From Silicimonas sp. (lineage in GTDB: Bacteria; Pseudomonadota; Alphaproteobacteria; Rhodobacterales; Rhodobacteraceae): 53,984 nucleotides of DNA. The stretch spans positions 1-53,984 of the forward strand of contig JAJDVJ010000052.1 in NCBI GenBank assembly GCA_022826205.1, in the 5' to 3' direction. The position numbers were made by a program, and so were the translations under genes. Below, piece after piece: positions 7,939-18,005 of the stretch. Under the pieces are notes generated by a model. It made no database searches and was not told the DNA's origin. It was given only the letters and a program-made list of their open reading frames with translations. Positions within the stretch are counted from its first letter, which is position 1, and each line of letters begins with the position of its first letter.

Positions 7939-10161
7939 ATGGAAGATACGTTTCAGTCAACGCAGCGATTCCGGGTCGAGGGACTCCACTGCGCGTCCTG
8001 CAAGGCTCGCCTGGAAGCCGCGCTCGCCGCCGTCCCGGGCATCCAGGAAGCGCGGGTAAATCTCGCGGATGCCAGTGCAACGATTTCCATGCTCGACTCC
8101 GTGACGCCGCTCAGCATTCAGGAAGCCGCAGAGCGTTCGGGCTATGGAATCGAAGTCGACTCCGGAAGCTTCGCCGAACCGGAGGAACAGGAAGAAACGA
8201 TTCGGCTCGCCCGCGACACGCTGGTTGCCGCGGCACTCGTCCTGCCGGTCTTCCTGGTCGAAATGGGAGGGCATGTTTACCCGCCCGTGCATCACTTCGT
8301 GGCACAGTCAATCGGACTTCAGGCAAGCTGGATGTTTCAGTTCCTGCTCGTTGGGGCCGCCTTGGCAGGACCTGGCCGCCGGTTCTTCGAGGGCGGCGTG
8401 CCGTCCCTGCTGCGAGGCCGCCCCGACATGAACGCGCTTGTCGCGCTGGGCACTTCGGCGGCATTCGGTTTCTCGACAGTGGCAACATTCCTTCCGTCAC
8501 TGCTCCCGGCAAGTGCACGGGCCGTCTATTTCGAGGCGGCCGGAGTGATCATCGTGCTGATCCTCTTCGGCCGGCTGCTGGAGGCGCAGGCCAAGGGCAA
8601 GGCAGGCTCGGCAATTCAGGCCCTGATCGGACTGCAACCGCAAGTTGCCCGGGTCGTGACCGAGAGCGGTGAGGAGGATCGCCGGATCGAACGCCTTCAG
8701 CCTGGCGACCTGGTCCGCGTACGCCCCGGCGAACGGGTTCCCGTAGACGGGATCGTCGCGGAAGGCAGTTCGCTGGTCGACGAGAGCATGCTGACCGGCG
8801 AACCCCTGCCGGTGACAAAGGCTGACGGTGACACTGTCACTGGTGCAACCATAAACGGAGAGGGCGCGCTCCTGGTCAGGGCGACGCGGGTCGGTCGCGA
8901 CACCGTGCTGGCGAGGATCGTGCAGATGGTGCGAGACGCGCAAGCCACGCGCCTTCCCGTTGAGGCCCTGGTCGACCGGGTCACCGCGTGGTTCGTGCCA
9001 GCCGTCCTGCTGGTCGCTGTCGTGACCGTCGTGACCTGGCTTGCCTTCGCACCGGAACTTGCACTTGTCGCCGGCGTATCGGTCCTGATCGTCGCCTGTC
9101 CCTGCGCCATGGGACTCGCCGTGCCGACGTCCATCATGACCGGAACCGGGCGCGCGGCGGAACTGGGCGTACTGTTCCGGCAAGGCGATGCGCTGCAACG
9201 CCTGAGCAGCGCCGACACGGTCGCCTTCGACAAGACGGGCACGCTGACCGAAGGAGCACCCCGTCTGACACATGTAGAAGTTGCCGAAGGGTTTGAGCGC
9301 CCTGAGGTGCTCAAGGCCGCGGCGGCGGTGGAGGCGCTGTCAGGACATCCGGTCGCACAAGCCGTCACGGATGCTGTCGAGCAATGGACGAAGGCTGAAG
9401 GTTTCCGGTCGCTGTCCGGTCGCGGCGTCGAGGCGACAGTCGGAAACCAGCACGTGCGGATCGGCTCGGCGCGGATGATGACAGAAGCCGGAATTGACAT
9501 CTCCGCGTTGGCAGATGCGGCCAAGGAACGCGCCCGGCTCGGCGAAACCGCGTTCTTTGTCAGCATCGGCGCCCGGCTGGCAGCCGTCCTGTCGGTCGCG
9601 GACCCGGTGAAGAACACCGCCTTCCGCGCGATCAGCGAGCTGAACGCCGGCGGACATCGCGTTGCCCTGGTCTCAGGTGACGGTCGCGATGCGGCGGAGG
9701 CGATCGCGCAACGGTTGGGAATCGGGGATGTCTTCGCGGACGCGCTGCCGGAAGCCAAGGCTGCCGTCATCCAAGATCTTTCACGCTCAGGCACGCTTGC
9801 ATTCGTCGGCGACGGCATCAACGACGCACCGGCGCTCGCGACGTCTGATGTGGGCATCGCCATTGGCACCGGCACTGATGTCGCGATTGAATCCGCCGAC
9901 GTGATCCTGACCTCGGGCGATCCGCGAGGCGTCGTCACGGCCATCGGTCTCAGCCGCGACACGATGCGGAACATCAAGCAGAACCTGGCTTGGGCCTTCG
10001 GCTACAACATCCTGCTGATCCCTGTCGCTGCAGGCGTGCTTTATCCTGCATTCGGCATCCTGTTGTCGCCAATGCTGGCCGCGGCTGCCATGGCGCTTTC
10101 CAGCGTCGCCGTCGTGACCAACGCGCTCAGGCTGCGCCGTTCCGAAGGGATTCTCACATGA
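7939..10161 (+). CDS. copA: Copper-exporting P1B-type ATPase
   Basis: Inner-membrane ATPase of 740 residues that pumps Cu(I) out of the cytoplasm. One N-terminal heavy-metal domain (GLHCASC, Cys18 and Cys21) is followed by eight expected membrane helices. The transmembrane CPC motif (Cys387, Cys389), phosphorylated Asp431 in DKTGT, TGEP loop, SGHP motif and GDGINDAPA hinge are all intact. An ATG at 7927 is also in frame, but it lies inside the predicted -10 box, so 7939 would be the first codon of the message. The gene overlaps the regulator downstream by 4 bases. Expression is predicted to be copper-induced through CueR. Confidence 0.95.
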   Translation: MEDTFQSTQRFRVEGLHCASCKARLEAALAAVPGIQEARVNLADASATISMLDSVTPLSIQEAAERSGYGIEVDSGSFAEPEEQEETIRLARDTLVAAALVLPVFLVEMGGHVYPPVHHFVAQSIGLQASWMFQFLLVGAALAGPGRRFFEGGVPSLLRGRPDMNALVALGTSAAFGFSTVATFLPSLLPASARAVYFEAAGVIIVLILFGRLLEAQAKGKAGSAIQALIGLQPQVARVVTESGEEDRRIERLQPGDLVRVRPGERVPVDGIVAEGSSLVDESMLTGEPLPVTKADGDTVTGATINGEGALLVRATRVGRDTVLARIVQMVRDAQATRLPVEALVDRVTAWFVPAVLLVAVVTVVTWLAFAPELALVAGVSVLIVACPCAMGLAVPTSIMTGTGRAAELGVLFRQGDALQRLSSADTVAFDKTGTLTEGAPRLTHVEVAEGFERPEVLKAAAAVEALSGHPVAQAVTDAVEQWTKAEGFRSLSGRGVEATVGNQHVRIGSARMMTEAGIDISALADAAKERARLGETAFFVSIGARLAAVLSVADPVKNTAFRAISELNAGGHRVALVSGDGRDAAEAIAQRLGIGDVFADALPEAKAAVIQDLSRSGTLAFVGDGINDAPALATSDVGIAIGTGTDVAIESADVILTSGDPRGVVTAIGLSRDTMRNIKQNLAWAFGYNILLIPVAAGVLYPAFGILLSPMLAAAAMALSSVAVVTNALRLRRSEGILT

Positions 10162-10544
10162 ACATTGGCGAAGCGGCCAAGGCCGCCGGCCTGCCGGTCA
10201 AGACGATTCGCTATTACGAGGAAATCGGCCTTGTGCGGCCCGCACGGAGCGAAAACGGATACCGCGTGTTTGCCGAATCCGACCTTCACAAGCTGAATTT
10301 CCTCGGTCGGTCACGCGCGCTCGGCTTCTCGATCGAGGATTGCCGGGCGCTCCTTGCGCTCTACGAGGACGGAACGCGGTCAAGCTCGGAAGTGCGCGAG
10401 ATCGCCGAACGTCATCTCACGGACATCGAAAGCAAGATCACCGACCTCCAGTCCCTGCGGGACACTTTGGCACATCTGGTCGCAAGCTGCGCAGGCGATG
10501 AAAGGCCCGACTGCCCGATTCTTGACAATCTGAGCGGCGACTGA
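10158..10544 (+). CDS. cueR: Copper-responsive MerR-family regulator CueR/HmrR
   Basis: DNA-binding activator of 128 residues. The N-terminal winged helix starts [20 protein letters not shown], followed by a dimerisation helix. The C-terminal Cu(I) loop CAGDERPDC has two cysteines separated by seven residues, as in CueR. The ATG overlaps the copA stop (ATGA). It should activate the copA promoter at 7901-7931 and therefore its own synthesis. Confidence 0.93.
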   Translation: MNIGEAAKAAGLPVKTIRYYEEIGLVRPARSENGYRVFAESDLHKLNFLGRSRALGFSIEDCRALLALYEDGTRSSSEVREIAERHLTDIESKITDLQSLRDTLAHLVASCAGDERPDCPILDNLSGD

Positions 10545-10759
10545 CTCGTGCCGCAAGGTCGGCCAGAACGGAGCCAGCCATCAACCGGAAAACTGCGGAC
10601 GCACGAACACCAAGGCAACGGCAAGAGCGAATGTGTCCAATCGGCATCGACGGCGTGGGTCGCCGCCAGCAGGGGTGCGCGGCCTTCTTGGAATCGTTGC
10701 AAGTCAGTGCTACAGCTTGGAGACCCAAGCGCGGAATTTTCCGGTTTCGCGTAACAAGC

Positions 10760-10778
10760 AAAGGAGGACAAGGTCCTG
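10760..10778 (+). promoter_or_regulatory. Strong ribosome site far upstream of rsfS GTG, near a CTG
   Basis: AAAGGAGG at 10760-10767 is a near-perfect Shine-Dalgarno sequence. The only codon at proper spacing that is in frame with rsfS is CTG at 10776. The first conventional start in frame is GTG at 10833, which has no good site. The stretch from 10545 to here shows no other recognisable feature. Confidence 0.5.
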
Positions 10779-10832
10779 TCACAAATCAAGGACGCGGTCC
10801 GTGGCGAGGCCGCCGAGAACGCCGGAACGGCT

Positions 10833-11201
10833 GTGTCCGGCAAAGCCAACAACCTCACGAGCGAATCGCTCGTAGGCGTCATCCTGACATCACTGAACGA
10901 CATCAAGGCCCAGGAAGTCGTGAAAATCGACCTCCGCGGCAAAAGCCAGATTGCGGACTGGATGGTCATCGCCTCCGGCGGTTCGTCGCGGCAGGTGACA
11001 GCCATTTCCGAACATGTCGTGGACCGGTTGAAACAGGATCACGGCCGCCTCTCCAGGATCGAGGGAAAGGACGCCGGCGACTGGGTGCTGATCGACCTCG
11101 GAGACGCGATTGTCCATGTCTTCAGACCGGAAGTGCGCGAGTTCTACCAGCTCGAGAAGCTCTGGTTGACACCGGGCCAGGCCGCCGCATCCGGCACGTG
11201 A
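10833..11201 (+). CDS. rsfS: Ribosomal silencing factor RsfS
   Basis: Cytoplasmic protein of 122 residues (YbeB/Iojap family) that binds uL14 on the 50S subunit and blocks subunit joining in starvation. Family signatures are KIDLRGKSQIADWMVIASG near residue 30, GDWVLIDLGDAIVHVF, and the C-terminal FYQLEKLW. A GTG at 10833 is the first standard start. A CTG at 10776 behind an excellent ribosome site would add 19 residues and may be the true start. The gene is followed 13 bases later by rlmH, a widespread pairing. Confidence 0.93.
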   Translation: MSGKANNLTSESLVGVILTSLNDIKAQEVVKIDLRGKSQIADWMVIASGGSSRQVTAISEHVVDRLKQDHGRLSRIEGKDAGDWVLIDLGDAIVHVFRPEVREFYQLEKLWLTPGQAAASGT

Positions 11202-11214
11202 GTCCCCACGTTCC

Positions 11215-11682
11215 ATGAAACTGCAAATCGCGGCAATCGGTCGGCTCAGGTCCGGACCCGAAGCCGACCTCGTCAGCGACTATCTTGCGCGGACCGGAAG
11301 GACCGGAATGCAGGTCGGGATTGGCCCCGTGAACATCCAGGAAGTCGAAGCCCGCAAGGGCGGCGCGAAGGAAGAGGCCAGGCTTCTCGCGATAGCGACG
11401 GCCGACGCGAAGCCGCTGGTGGTGCTTGACGAGCGTGGCACCTCGCTGAATTCACCCGGCCTGGCTGCGCGACTTGAAGCGTGGCGCGACCAAGGCCACC
11501 GTCAGGCCACCTTCGTGATCGGCGGCGCTGACGGCGTTGCATCGACGCTCCGGGATCGGGCTGACCTTGTCCTTGGCCTTGGACCCATGGTTTGGCCGCA
11601 CATGCTGGTGCGCGTCATGCTGGCCGAACAACTTTATCGCTCGGTATCGATCCTGTCAGGCAGCCCGTATCACAGGAAGTGA
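11215..11682 (+). CDS. rlmH: 23S rRNA (pseudouridine1915-N3)-methyltransferase RlmH
   Basis: SPOUT methyltransferase of 155 residues that methylates pseudouridine 1915 of 23S rRNA in the assembled ribosome, using S-adenosylmethionine. It shows the SPOUT knot motifs VVLDERG and FVIGGADG and the conserved C-terminal SGSPYHRK tail, which is part of the active site. The length matches the family. It lies in an operon with rsfS. Confidence 0.96.
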   Translation: MKLQIAAIGRLRSGPEADLVSDYLARTGRTGMQVGIGPVNIQEVEARKGGAKEEARLLAIATADAKPLVVLDERGTSLNSPGLAARLEAWRDQGHRQATFVIGGADGVASTLRDRADLVLGLGPMVWPHMLVRVMLAEQLYRSVSILSGSPYHRK

Positions 11683-11743
11683 ACGCAGGAATCACGCCGC
11701 GTCGTGAACAGTTCCTTGACCGAGCCTCGCCCAGGCTACTTCG

Positions 11744-13228
11744 TCAGACCGCCATCGTGGCTTCGACGGCGGCCTTCCAGCGAGCATATTTTGAGTCACG
11801 CGTGCCTGCATCCATGGCGGGGTCGAAACGGCGCTCGAATGCACGGCTGGCCGCAAATGTCGCAGCGTCCGGGTAGACGCCCGCCTTCATGCCGGCGAGC
11901 CAGGCCGCACCTAGCGCGGTCGTCTCAAGCACCTCGGGCCGGTCCACGGGCATCCCGGTCACGTCCGCAAGAAACTGCATGGTCCAGTCGCTGGCCGCCA
12001 TGCCGCCATCGACCCGCAGGACGCCATCAGAAAGCGCGGGCGAATCCGACTGCATCGCCTCGAGGAGATCGCGGGTCTGGAAACCGACGCTTTCAAGTGC
12101 CGCGCGCGCAAGTTCGTTCGGGCCCGAATTGCGGACGAGTCCGTAGATCGCGCCCCTGCAATCGGGCTTCCAGTAGGGCGCACCGAGGCCGGTGAAGGCA
12201 GGCACAAGCGTAAGCGACTGGTCCGGATCGGAAGCTTCGGCCATGGCCTGGGTCTCGCCCGCGTCGGAGATCAGTTGCAGCCCGTCGCGCAGCCATTGCA
12301 CGACAGCGCCCGCGATGAAGATCGCGCCCTCAAGAGCATATGTCGGCTTTCCGTCGAGCTGATAGCCAATGGTCGTCAGCAGCCTGTTTTCCGAGCGCAC
12401 GGGAGCGGTGCCCGTATTGAGAAGAGCAAAGCATCCCGTCCCGTACGTGGACTTCATCATGCCGCTCTCGAAGCAGGCTTGTCCGACTGTGGCCGCCTGC
12501 TGGTCGCCCGCGACACCGAGAATGGGGATGGCGCCGCCGAGGACACTCGGGGTCGTGGTGCCGAATTCCGCCGCGCAGTCACGCACTTCGGGCAGCATAC
12601 CGACGGGGATGCCCAGCAACTCGCACATGGTCGAGGACCAACGCCCTTCATGGATGTCAAACAGCATTGTCCGCGCCGCATTCGTGGCATCGGTCACGTG
12701 GACGGCACCACCCGTCAGCCGCCATATGAGCCACGTGTCCACGGTCCCGAAAAGCAGTTCGCCTGCAGCCGCGCGGTCTCGGGCACCGTCAGCCTGGTCG
12801 AGAATCCACTTGAGTTTGGTGGACGAGAAGTAGGGGTCGAAGAGCAGGCCTGTCGTGGCCGTAACGGTTTCCTCATGGCCCGCCTTCACCATTTCCGCGC
12901 AGTAGTCGGCCGTGCGGCGATCCTGCCAGACAATGGCGTTGTGCACGGCTTTGCCGGTTGCCTTGTCCCAGACAAGCGTGGTCTCGCGCTGGTTCGTGAT
13001 GCCGATCGCCGCGATGTCACTGGCTGTCGCTCCGACGCTGTCCATCGCTTCCCGCGCCGTTTCGACAACCGTTTGCCAGAGATCCTCCGGATCGTGTTCC
13101 ACCCAGCCGCCTGCAGGAAAGTGCTGGTCAAACTCCTTCTGGGCAACGGCGGCGATCTTGAGATCGCCATCAAACAGGATGGCTCGACTGGACGTGGTGC
13201 CCTGATCGATGGCCATGACATATGTCAT
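11744..13228 (-). CDS. glpK: Glycerol kinase
   Basis: FGGY-family kinase of 494 residues that converts glycerol to glycerol 3-phosphate in the cytoplasm. The N-terminal phosphate loop is [15 protein letters not shown]. The substrate regions [17 protein letters not shown] and [11 protein letters not shown] and the ATP-binding segment [14 protein letters not shown] with [14 protein letters not shown] are present. The length equals the usual 495-500. No glpF or glpD lies beside it. It is convergent with rlmH and divergent from the secreted hydrolase at 13342. Confidence 0.96.
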   Translation of the reverse strand: MTYVMAIDQGTTSSRAILFDGDLKIAAVAQKEFDQHFPAGGWVEHDPEDLWQTVVETAREAMDSVGATASDIAAIGITNQRETTLVWDKATGKAVHNAIVWQDRRTADYCAEMVKAGHEETVTATTGLLFDPYFSSTKLKWILDQADGARDRAAAGELLFGTVDTWLIWRLTGGAVHVTDATNAARTMLFDIHEGRWSSTMCELLGIPVGMLPEVRDCAAEFGTTTPSVLGGAIPILGVAGDQQAATVGQACFESGMMKSTYGTGCFALLNTGTAPVRSENRLLTTIGYQLDGKPTYALEGAIFIAGAVVQWLRDGLQLISDAGETQAMAEASDPDQSLTLVPAFTGLGAPYWKPDCRGAIYGLVRNSGPNELARAALESVGFQTRDLLEAMQSDSPALSDGVLRVDGGMAASDWTMQFLADVTGMPVDRPEVLETTALGAAWLAGMKAGVYPDAATFAASRAFERRFDPAMDAGTRDSKYARWKAAVEATMAV

Positions 13229-13341
13229 GTGCGGCTCCTCCCATGTTCACTCGATTTTTCGCGCTTGAGGGGAGATACACGAAGAGAACTGTTTGTGAAA
13301 CGCGCGATCCGGGCTAACGTGACGAAAGGGAGAACAGCTTC

Positions 13342-14175
13342 ATGCGCACCATCCTGATCGTTCCTTGGCTGATCATGGCGGCCGTTGCGGCGCCAGCCCA
13401 GGAACGCCGCCCCAGCCATTGCTTCGCGATTGCCGAACTGGCCCCCGAATTGACCTATGTCCACAGGGTCGCCTGGAACACGCCGATCGAGGACGAGTAC
13501 ACCGTTCGGCTCAGATACGTCAATCATTCCATGTATCTGCTTCAGACCCATGGCGGCCTCAATGCCGTCACCGACTACACCGGATTCATCGGAGACGTGG
13601 GGCTCGTTCCCGACGTGGTGACGATGAACATCGCGCATGAGAGCCACTGGACCGCCTTTCCGCATCCCGACATTCCCCATGTGCTGCAAGGCTGGTGGCA
13701 AGGCGGCGCGCCTGCCGATCATTACGTCGACCTCGGCGAAATGCTGGTCCGGAACGTGACAACCGACATCCGCAACCGATTCGGCGGCGGGGTGGCCATC
13801 GAGGACAACAATTCCATATTCATCTTCGAGGTGGCCGGGCTGTGCATCGGCCACTTGGGTCACCTCCATCACGAACCGTCTGATGAGACCTATGCCGCGA
13901 TCGGACGCCTGGACGTGGTCATGGCGGCCGTGGACGGCGGCATGACCGTCGACCTGCCAACGATGATCCGGATCGTGAAACGGCTGCGGAGCTCGATCGT
14001 GCTTCCGATGCACTGGTTCTCCGGGTTATCGCTTGAGCGGTTCCTCGACGGCGTAAGCGACGAGTTCGGCATCGACCGCCGCCAAGGAAGCGAGGTCGAA
14101 ATTTCGCTGCGCAGCCTGCCGTCGCGCCCGACCGTCGTCGTGCTCCAGCCGACCTACATTCAGGAAACGGAATAG
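13342..14175 (+). CDS. Secreted metallo-beta-lactamase-fold (UlaG-like) protein
   Basis: Protein of 277 residues with a signal peptide (MRTILIVPWLIMAAVAAPAQ). The fold resembles UlaG/ComEC-type metal hydrolases: NHSMYLLQTHGG for the first strands, CIGHLGHLHHEPSD for a metal His cluster, MHWF near the C-terminus, and Asp in VVMAAVDGG. The standard HxHxDH motif is not seen; NIAHESHWT may replace it. The substrate is unknown. The next gene begins 6 bases after the stop, so the two are probably co-expressed. Confidence 0.7.
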   Translation: MRTILIVPWLIMAAVAAPAQERRPSHCFAIAELAPELTYVHRVAWNTPIEDEYTVRLRYVNHSMYLLQTHGGLNAVTDYTGFIGDVGLVPDVVTMNIAHESHWTAFPHPDIPHVLQGWWQGGAPADHYVDLGEMLVRNVTTDIRNRFGGGVAIEDNNSIFIFEVAGLCIGHLGHLHHEPSDETYAAIGRLDVVMAAVDGGMTVDLPTMIRIVKRLRSSIVLPMHWFSGLSLERFLDGVSDEFGIDRRQGSEVEISLRSLPSRPTVVVLQPTYIQETE

Positions 14176-14181
14176 CCCGGA

Positions 14182-15621
14182 TTGACAGCCGCGAAACGGC
14201 CTTCTACCCGATCAGCCATGTTGAACGCTGCGGACGACGCCTTTGCCGAAGTCCTCGATCGGGCCGGCATCAGGGTCAGGCCGGCGCAACAGGCCTATCT
14301 TGAGGAACCTCGCTCACTGTACAACGGGACGTCCCGGCATGTGGCCCTGCCAACAGGCACGGACGACGTTTCCAGGATCGTGCGCATCTGTTCCGATGCC
14401 CGGGTTGGCATCGTGCCATACGGCGGCGGCACGGGGCTTGTAGCGGGCCAGGTGGCGACGGACGGCCCTGCACCCCTGATCCTTTCGCTTGAGAAGATGA
14501 CAGCGATCCGCGAGGTCTTCCCGGCGGAAGACGCGATGGTCGCCGAGGCGGGCGCGACCATTGCCGAGATCCAGGTCGCCGCGGACGACGCCGGCCGCCT
14601 CTTTCCCCTAAGCTATGCCAGCCAAGGAACAGCCCAGCTCGGGGGTGCATTGTCAGTCAACTCCGGTGGCCTGAACGTGCTCCGATACGGGATGGCCCGA
14701 GATCTCTGTCTCGGGATCGAGGCCGTGCTGCCGGATGGGAGCGTGCTTCATGCACTGAAACGGCTACGCAAGGACAACACCGGCTATGACCTTCGACACC
14801 TGCTGATCGGATCCGAGGGAACCTTGGGCGTGATCACTGCGGCCGCCCTCAGGCTCCTGCCCCGACCAACCGAGACTGCGACCGCATTCCTGACGGTCGC
14901 CTCACCGCAGGCCGCATTGTCGCTCCTGGCGATTTGCCGGGAGCGGGCGGGCGAGTTGATCTCGGCATTCGAGCTGATCTCCGCCGAAGCCTTGGCATTC
15001 CTGGCCGAGACGCAACCCGACCTGCGTCAACCGTTCGACGAGGCTCCGGAATGGTCGGTCCTGACCGAACTTGGCATGGGTCCCGGCAGCGATCCCGAGA
15101 GCCATCTGGGCACGATCTTCGAACGCGCTGCCGAGGCCGGCCTTGTCCTGGATGGCCGGGTGGCACAGAGCGACCGGCAGCGGGCTGACTTCTGGGCGCT
15201 CCGCGAGGCAATTCCCCATGCAAACAGGAGGATCGGTTCCATCGCCTCGCACGACATTTCGCTGCCCTTGTCCGAGATTCCTGCATTCATCGAGGAGTGC
15301 GGCGCCAGGATCCGCAAAATCCTGCCTTGCCGGATCAGCGCGTTCGGGCATCTTGGAGACGGCAACCTGCACTACAACGTTTTCCCGCCCGAAGGAGAGG
15401 CGCGTGATGCCTACATGGACAAGTCCCCGGATGTCACACGTGTCGTTCACGACATGGTGGCCGCTTGCGGAGGAAGCTTCAGCGCGGAGCATGGAGTCGG
15501 GCGCGCCAAGTCCGGGGAACTGGAGCGCTATGCCGATCCCGCAAAGCTGGCGGCAATGCGTTCGATCAAGGCGGCGCTTGATCCCCTTGGAATCATGAAC
15601 CCGGGGGCGATGATCGCTTGA
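14182..15621 (+). CDS. FAD-binding D-2-hydroxyacid dehydrogenase (GlcD / D-2-hydroxyglutarate DH family)
   Basis: Flavoprotein of 479 residues that oxidises a D-2-hydroxyacid (D-lactate, glycolate or D-2-hydroxyglutarate type). The PCMH FAD domain shows PYGGGTGLVAGQV and GLNVLRYGMARDLCLGIEA. The C-terminal domain has the HLGDGNLHYNV metal or substrate motif and AEHGVGRAKSGEL. The TTG at 14182 is used; an ATG at 14218 (MLNAADDAFAEV) is the alternative start. It follows the secreted hydrolase by 6 bases. The substrate cannot be set from sequence alone. Confidence 0.88.
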   Translation: MTAAKRPSTRSAMLNAADDAFAEVLDRAGIRVRPAQQAYLEEPRSLYNGTSRHVALPTGTDDVSRIVRICSDARVGIVPYGGGTGLVAGQVATDGPAPLILSLEKMTAIREVFPAEDAMVAEAGATIAEIQVAADDAGRLFPLSYASQGTAQLGGALSVNSGGLNVLRYGMARDLCLGIEAVLPDGSVLHALKRLRKDNTGYDLRHLLIGSEGTLGVITAAALRLLPRPTETATAFLTVASPQAALSLLAICRERAGELISAFELISAEALAFLAETQPDLRQPFDEAPEWSVLTELGMGPGSDPESHLGTIFERAAEAGLVLDGRVAQSDRQRADFWALREAIPHANRRIGSIASHDISLPLSEIPAFIEECGARIRKILPCRISAFGHLGDGNLHYNVFPPEGEARDAYMDKSPDVTRVVHDMVAACGGSFSAEHGVGRAKSGELERYADPAKLAAMRSIKAALDPLGIMNPGAMIA

Positions 15622-16264
15622 TCGTTGCATCGCTGCCGCGCACTCGAGCCGATCGACCTTGGCTGCTTCGGGGAAGACCCCGCCCTAGTTGCCAGACACC
15701 ATGTCCGTGCAACCCGCTTGCCCTTCGTCGGCGCGACCGGTTGGGATTTCATGCGGAAGAGTGAAGATGCGTAGGCGATCGATGCCGCTCATTTGGCGGC
15801 CAGCGCAAGGCTGGCTGGCATGGGCTTCCGTTTCCGTGCACGACATCTCGCGCGCCGCGCCTGGCCGCATAGGTGCACGGCACGTATCGTGACGACGGCC
15901 CCGAGGTTCCGCACATCCTCTACGACACGGACGACGTCGCCCTGACGCTGAACTGGATTCGGGCGAAGGCGCTCTGACTGACGAACAGGACAGCGCCCTG
16001 TTCGTACGCGCCGCTGCAATGCGAATCAGATGTACACGCCCAAGAATCTCGTGCCCTTTCCAAATGCCCTCCACAACACCGCACCGCGCCTGACGCTCGT
16101 CGCCTCCGGGCCAAGAAAACAAGGCTGCCTCACCACTACTGCGGCCCCTGCGCGGCAAACTGCCGATCAGTTTCGAAAACAGCTTGACGGCCCCAAACGG
16201 AACGCAACACAAGGACAGTGCCACGTCGGGTGCGAGTCTGATTGACTGACGAAAGGAATGTCGG
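15622..16264. other. Gene-free stretch with a possible coding remnant
   Basis: No full gene is seen in these 643 bases. A 34-codon frame at 15873-15977 (GTG start, stop TGA) reads GTYRDDGPEVPHILYDTDDV and then a Trp-Ile-Arg tail. It has protein-like composition, but a stop lies directly in front and there is no ribosome site. It may be the tail of a lost gene. A GAAAGG ribosome site for the aminotransferase lies at the right end. Confidence 0.4.
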
Positions 16265-17584
16265 ATGAGCCACGTATTCCCTCGCAACTGCCATTCCACC
16301 TATCCCACTGCAATTGGCGGCGAGGGATGTTACCTGATCGACAAGAGCGGCAAGCGATATTTCGACGGATCCTGCGGGGTGGCCGTTTCCTGCCTTGGCC
16401 ATTCCCACGAAAAGGTCAAACAGGCGATCAAGGATCAGATCGACCGATTGGCATTCGCCCATACCAGCTTCTTTACTTCAGATCCTGCCGAAGAGCTGGC
16501 CGATCTCTTGATCGCTCATGCGCCGGGCAATCTCGAAAGGGCCTATTTCGTTTCGAGCGGCTCCGAAACCATCGAAACGGCACTGAAGCTGGCCCGGCAG
16601 TACCATCTCGAGCGCGGCGAACCGCAGCGTCGCCACCTGGTCGCGCGCCGCCAGAGCTATCACGGCAACACCCTTGGCGCTCTGGCTGCCGGCGGAAATC
16701 AATGGCGCCGCGCCCAGTTCGAACCGATGCTGATCGAGGTCAGTCACATCTCGCCATGCTACGAGTATGCCGAAAGGCCCGCGAGCGAGAGCGCCCATGA
16801 CTACGGCCAGAGGGTCGCAAACGAGTTGGAAGCGGAAATCCTGCGCCTGGGCCAGGACAGCGTGATGGCCTTCATCGCGGAGCCGGTCGTCGGCGCCACG
16901 CTCGGCGCCGTGCCCCCGGTCGAGGGATATTTCAAGCGCATCCGCGAGATATGCGACCAGTACGGCGTGCTCCTGATCCTCGACGAAGTGATGTGCGGCA
17001 TGGGACGGACCGGGCATCTGTTCGCTTGCACGGCGGATGGGATCGCACCCGATATCCTGACCATCGCCAAGGGTTTGGGTGCAGGCTACCAGCCGGTCGG
17101 AGCGATGCTGTGCAGCGAACAGGTTTATGATGCCATTGCCCAGGGCTCCGGCTTCTTTCAGCACGGGCACACCTATATCGGGCATTCCGCCGCCTGCGCG
17201 GCGGGATTGGCGGTGGTCAGGACAATCCTGGAAGACGATCTTGTGTCGCGGGCACGCGACATGGGCACGAAACTGGACACCGCTCTGCGAAACGAACTGG
17301 GACAGCACGGTCACGTGGGCGACATTCGCGGGCGAGGCCTGTTCCGGGGGCTGGAATTCGTGGAAGATCATGAAACAAGACAGCCCTTCGACCCTGCCAG
17401 GGGCCTTGCGAAGAAGCTGAAGGCGGCGGCATTCGAAGAGGGCCTGATCTGCTACCCGATGTCTGGCACCCGCGACGGTCGCAACGGCGACCACGTCCTG
17501 CTGGCCCCTCCCTTCATCCTGGAAGACGAGCACGTGGCCGAAATCACCGAGAAGCTCTCCCGGGCCGTCCGCGCAGTGACCTGA
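16265..17584 (+). CDS. Class III pyridoxal-phosphate aminotransferase
   Basis: Fold-type I PLP enzyme of 439 residues that moves an amino group, typically from an omega-amino compound to a keto acid. Motifs: SSGSETIETALKLARQY (PLP phosphate contact), SYHGNTLGALAAGG, the LILDEVMCGMGRTG Asp strand, and Schiff-base Lys269 in TIAKGLGAGYQP. ATG 16265 has GAAAGG about 8 bases upstream. It stands alone, with no pathway partner next to it, so the substrate is undetermined (4-aminobutyrate, beta-alanine or diamine types are possible). Confidence 0.92.
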   Translation: MSHVFPRNCHSTYPTAIGGEGCYLIDKSGKRYFDGSCGVAVSCLGHSHEKVKQAIKDQIDRLAFAHTSFFTSDPAEELADLLIAHAPGNLERAYFVSSGSETIETALKLARQYHLERGEPQRRHLVARRQSYHGNTLGALAAGGNQWRRAQFEPMLIEVSHISPCYEYAERPASESAHDYGQRVANELEAEILRLGQDSVMAFIAEPVVGATLGAVPPVEGYFKRIREICDQYGVLLILDEVMCGMGRTGHLFACTADGIAPDILTIAKGLGAGYQPVGAMLCSEQVYDAIAQGSGFFQHGHTYIGHSAACAAGLAVVRTILEDDLVSRARDMGTKLDTALRNELGQHGHVGDIRGRGLFRGLEFVEDHETRQPFDPARGLAKKLKAAAFEEGLICYPMSGTRDGRNGDHVLLAPPFILEDEHVAEITEKLSRAVRAVT

Positions 17585-18005
17585 TCGCGCATGCCGCGAG
17601 CACGGCATGCACGACGCAACTGCTTGACTGCGCACAGCGGGTCTTCGGCGCGCATTGCTGGACGGACGGGACGCCCGCGCATCCTTTGCAGGTGTCGACG
17701 TTCTCCTGAAATGCGGAGTGCCTTGCGGCTTCCGAAGGGTTGGCCAAAGATCCGATGTGAGGTGGCCGATCAGCAGCCATGGGCAGCTCTGCACACATCG
17801 CGCAAGCCAAGCTGCGACGCTGCATTCGGAAATCCGAGGGCTCGATCCGGACCTTGACGGGATGGCTCGGTGTCAGCCTGTTTCGTGCCGGACTCTGCAA
17901 ATTGCGCCCAACCGGCAACTCGACACTTGAGAATTCCCGCCACACCTGCCAAGATCGCCCAAAACAGGATTCCTGTCAGCAGTGCAGGATCAGAGAGGCA
18001 GAGAG
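17585..18005. other. Intergenic region with a perfect hairpin after the aminotransferase gene
   Basis: GCATGCCG at 17589-17596 pairs perfectly with CGGCATGC at 17603-17610 across a 6-base loop, starting 5 bases after the stop. No T run follows, so it is either a weak terminator or a 3'-end stabiliser. The rest of the 421 bases shows no gene I recognise. A purine-rich ribosome site (AGAGAGGCAGAGAG) precedes the next start. Confidence 0.5.

Noticed and set aside
11723-11737. AGCCT-cgccc-AGGCT hairpin between rlmH and glpK
   Set aside because: Only a 5-bp stem and no T run; too weak to call a terminator.
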